Positions 38,706 to 39,932 of a stretch of 39,932 nt of DNA are shown here, one piece after another. The stretch lies in assembly GCA_017883235.1 (NCBI GenBank), contig JADGNY010000056.1, positions 1 to 39,932 on the forward strand. Direction: 5' to 3'. Position numbers and translations under genes: made by a program. Within the stretch, counting starts at the first letter, position 1, and each line of letters opens with the position of its first letter. This stretch comes from Thermoanaerobaculia bacterium (GTDB lineage: Bacteria > Acidobacteriota > Thermoanaerobaculia > Gp7-AA8). The notes beneath the pieces are model-generated. The model worked only from the letters and a program-made list of their open reading frames with translations. It ran no database searches and had not been told where the DNA came from.

Positions 38706-39724
38706 GCCTTCGGGACGAAGAGCCGCTCGTACAGGTTGATGGCGTAACGGTCGGTCATTCCGGCGATGAAGTCGATGGCCAGCCGCTCCACCGGTTCGCC
38801 GGCGCCCGTATGGAGAAACGTTTCCGGATGCGCTACGACGTGCTCGAACAGCGCCGTCAACGTCCTCTGTGCCTTCACGAATTCGTCGCGCACGGCCGGC
38901 GTCAGATACATGTTCTGAAACATGTACGTGCGCAGCTCTTCGAGCGCATTGAGCACCTCGGCGGACATCGAGATCGATTCGTAATCGCACGCCAGCGTGG
39001 CCTCGATGACGTCGCGCACCATCCGGTCGATACGCTGTCCGGCCTTGTTCCCGAGTGTCTTTCGAATCTCCTTCGGAATGTCGTTCTCGGTCAGCACGCC
39101 GGCGCGAATGCCGTCGTCGATGTCGTGATTCACGTAGGCGATGATGTCGGAGATGCGGACGATGTCGCCTTCCAGCGTGAGTGCGCGCGCCTTCGGGCGG
39201 CGCCGCAGCAGTTCTCCTTTCTCGCCTTTTGAATGTTTGAGGATCCCGTCACGCACTTCGATGGTGAGGTTCAGGCCGCGGCCGTCGTTCTCCAGCACCT
39301 CGACGACGCGCACCGATTGCCGGTAGTGGTCGAAGCCGCCTTTGACGAGCTTGTTCAGCGCCGCCTCGCCGGCGTGGCCGAATGCGGAGTGGCCGAGGTC
39401 GTGACCGAGCCCGATGGCCTCGGTGAGGACTTCGTTCAGCCGCAACGATTTCGCGATCGTGCGGGCGATCTGCGTGACTTCGAGCACATGGGTGAGCCGC
39501 GTCCGGTAATGGTCGCCCTCGGGGGCGAGAAAGACCTGCGTCTTGTGCTTCAGCCGCCGGAAGGCCTTGCAGTGGATGATGCGGTCGCGGTCTCGCTGGT
39601 AGGAGGGACGAAGGTCGTCTTCCGCCTCTTCTCGGTCCCGGCCGCGCGTCTCCGCGCTCCGCGCCGCCCGCGCGACCATCGTGTCGCGCTCGATGTTCTC
39701 GAGCATCTCGCGGATGGTGGTCAT
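38696..39724 (-). CDS. dgt: dGTPase-like HD-domain triphosphohydrolase
   Basis: 342 aa. The deoxyguanosinetriphosphate triphosphohydrolase-like family (shorter bacterial type) hydrolyses dNTPs to nucleoside and triphosphate. HD metal site: His79 (RLTHVLEV), His108-Asp109 (GLGHDLGHSAFGH) and a late Asp (RISDIIAYVNHDIDD). SYQRDRDRIIHCKAFRRLKH then KTQVF is the family N-terminal signature. Full length. It overlaps the HAD gene by 10 nt. The upstream region carries a GATAAA box 6 nt from the ATG and then the tandem array to the window end. Confidence 0.93.
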   Translation of the reverse strand: MTTIREMLENIERDTMVARAARSAETRGRDREEAEDDLRPSYQRDRDRIIHCKAFRRLKHKTQVFLAPEGDHYRTRLTHVLEVTQIARTIAKSLRLNEVLTEAIGLGHDLGHSAFGHAGEAALNKLVKGGFDHYRQSVRVVEVLENDGRGLNLTIEVRDGILKHSKGEKGELLRRRPKARALTLEGDIVRISDIIAYVNHDIDDGIRAGVLTENDIPKEIRKTLGNKAGQRIDRMVRDVIEATLACDYESISMSAEVLNALEELRTYMFQNMYLTPAVRDEFVKAQRTLTALFEHVVAHPETFLHTGAGEPVERLAIDFIAGMTDRYAINLYERLFVPKAWV

Positions 39725-39768
39725 GCGCGCACTTTATCGCGAGCCTCCTCCTTCGAGAGGCTTCGAAG

Positions 39769-39932
39769 TCGCATGCAAGGGACTCGGAGTCGCAAAATGA
39801 GACTCGGGGGTCGCATGCAAGGGACTCAAGGGTCGCAAAATGAGACTCGGGGGTCGCATGCAAGGGACTCGGAGTCGCAAAATGAGACTCGGGGGTCGCA
39901 TGCAAGGGACTCAAGGGTCGCAAAATGAGACT
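39769..39932. repeat. Higher-order tandem repeat array running off the window
   Basis: Alternating half-units TCGCATGCAAGGGACTCGGA-G (21 bp) or ...ACTCAAGGG (22 bp) and TCGCAAAATGAGACTCGGGG-G (21 bp). The pattern 21+21+22+21 makes an 85-bp higher-order unit; almost two copies are visible, near identical. No unique spacers, so not a CRISPR array. It starts 45 nt upstream of the dGTPase start. Confidence 0.9.

Noticed and set aside
39769-39932. Possible CRISPR array at the right end
   Set aside because: The repeats are directly adjacent 21-22-bp half-units that are nearly identical; there are no variable spacers and no cas genes.
1-39932. tRNA, rRNA, riboswitch or integrated prophage
   Set aside because: I saw no cloverleaf, rRNA segment, recognisable riboswitch core, integrase or att-like direct repeats; gaps are mostly filled by the repeats described.

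Overview
The window is a high-GC chromosomal segment, densely packed with housekeeping genes. It most resembles an Acidobacteriota genome, possibly of the Thermoanaerobaculia type. Support comes from a VWFA-related protein of the acidobacterial type, a C-terminal extracytoplasmic beta-sandwich of a style common in these bacteria, a split LigD-type end-joining operon, many GTG/TTG starts and strong G/C preference at third codon positions. This placement is inferred from gene content; no 16S rRNA or other decisive marker is present.

Layout. 1-4583 (minus strand): a partial FadL-like outer-membrane protein, an XRE regulator, lexA with a promoter/palindrome that looks autoregulatory, a cold-shock protein translationally coupled to an SDR39U1-type epimerase, and tsaD. 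4685-9632 (plus): valS, birA, a small XRE regulator with two candidate operators, and ddl. 9788-13660: a large ABC-type membrane protein, two small proline-rich-headed membrane proteins ending in a strong terminator, and hflX. 13912-18884: a GNAT gene and a haem operon (hemX-like, hemA, hemC, cobA-hemD fusion) with 4-bp overlaps. 18904-23385: an orphan BrnA-like antitoxin, a VWA protein, and a minus-strand operon of an unknown conserved gene, LigD-type polymerase and ATP-dependent ligase. 23570-26535: modB-modC, a small unknown gene, and a toxin-antitoxin-like pair whose Doc member has lost its catalytic histidine. 26656-28379 (minus): a zinc-ribbon membrane protein and a DUF882/M15-like peptidase. 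28450-39724: a giant GT-C-type membrane protein with an extra C-terminal domain, a TPR-like secreted protein, a lipoprotein, fmt, rsmB, a GH15 glucoamylase-like enzyme, an HU protein, a HAD phosphatase and a dGTPase-like HD protein.

The most unusual aspect is between the genes. Nearly every larger intergenic gap is filled by a palindromic repeat. There are at least three classes: (1) a family built on GGTTGCGGGG / TCTCGCGGT and its complement (seven places), often ending just before start codons; (2) a roughly 165-bp BIME/MITE-like element with about 40-bp terminal inverted repeats based on ATCCTGACGG...CCGTCAGGAT (four copies); (3) palindromes whose arms are tandem 7-8-bp units of unrelated sequence (AAGGATG, GAAGGCA, ATTAGTAG, GGGAGTC, CGCGGAGA). 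Several protein ends are encoded by these repeats: the C termini of Fmt, RsmB, the HAD enzyme, the DNA ligase and CobA-HemD, and the signal peptide of the VWA protein. A fourth, higher-order tandem array runs off the right edge. Several genes also have a -10-like hexamer only 6-10 nt before the start codon and no Shine-Dalgarno sequence, which suggests leaderless transcripts.
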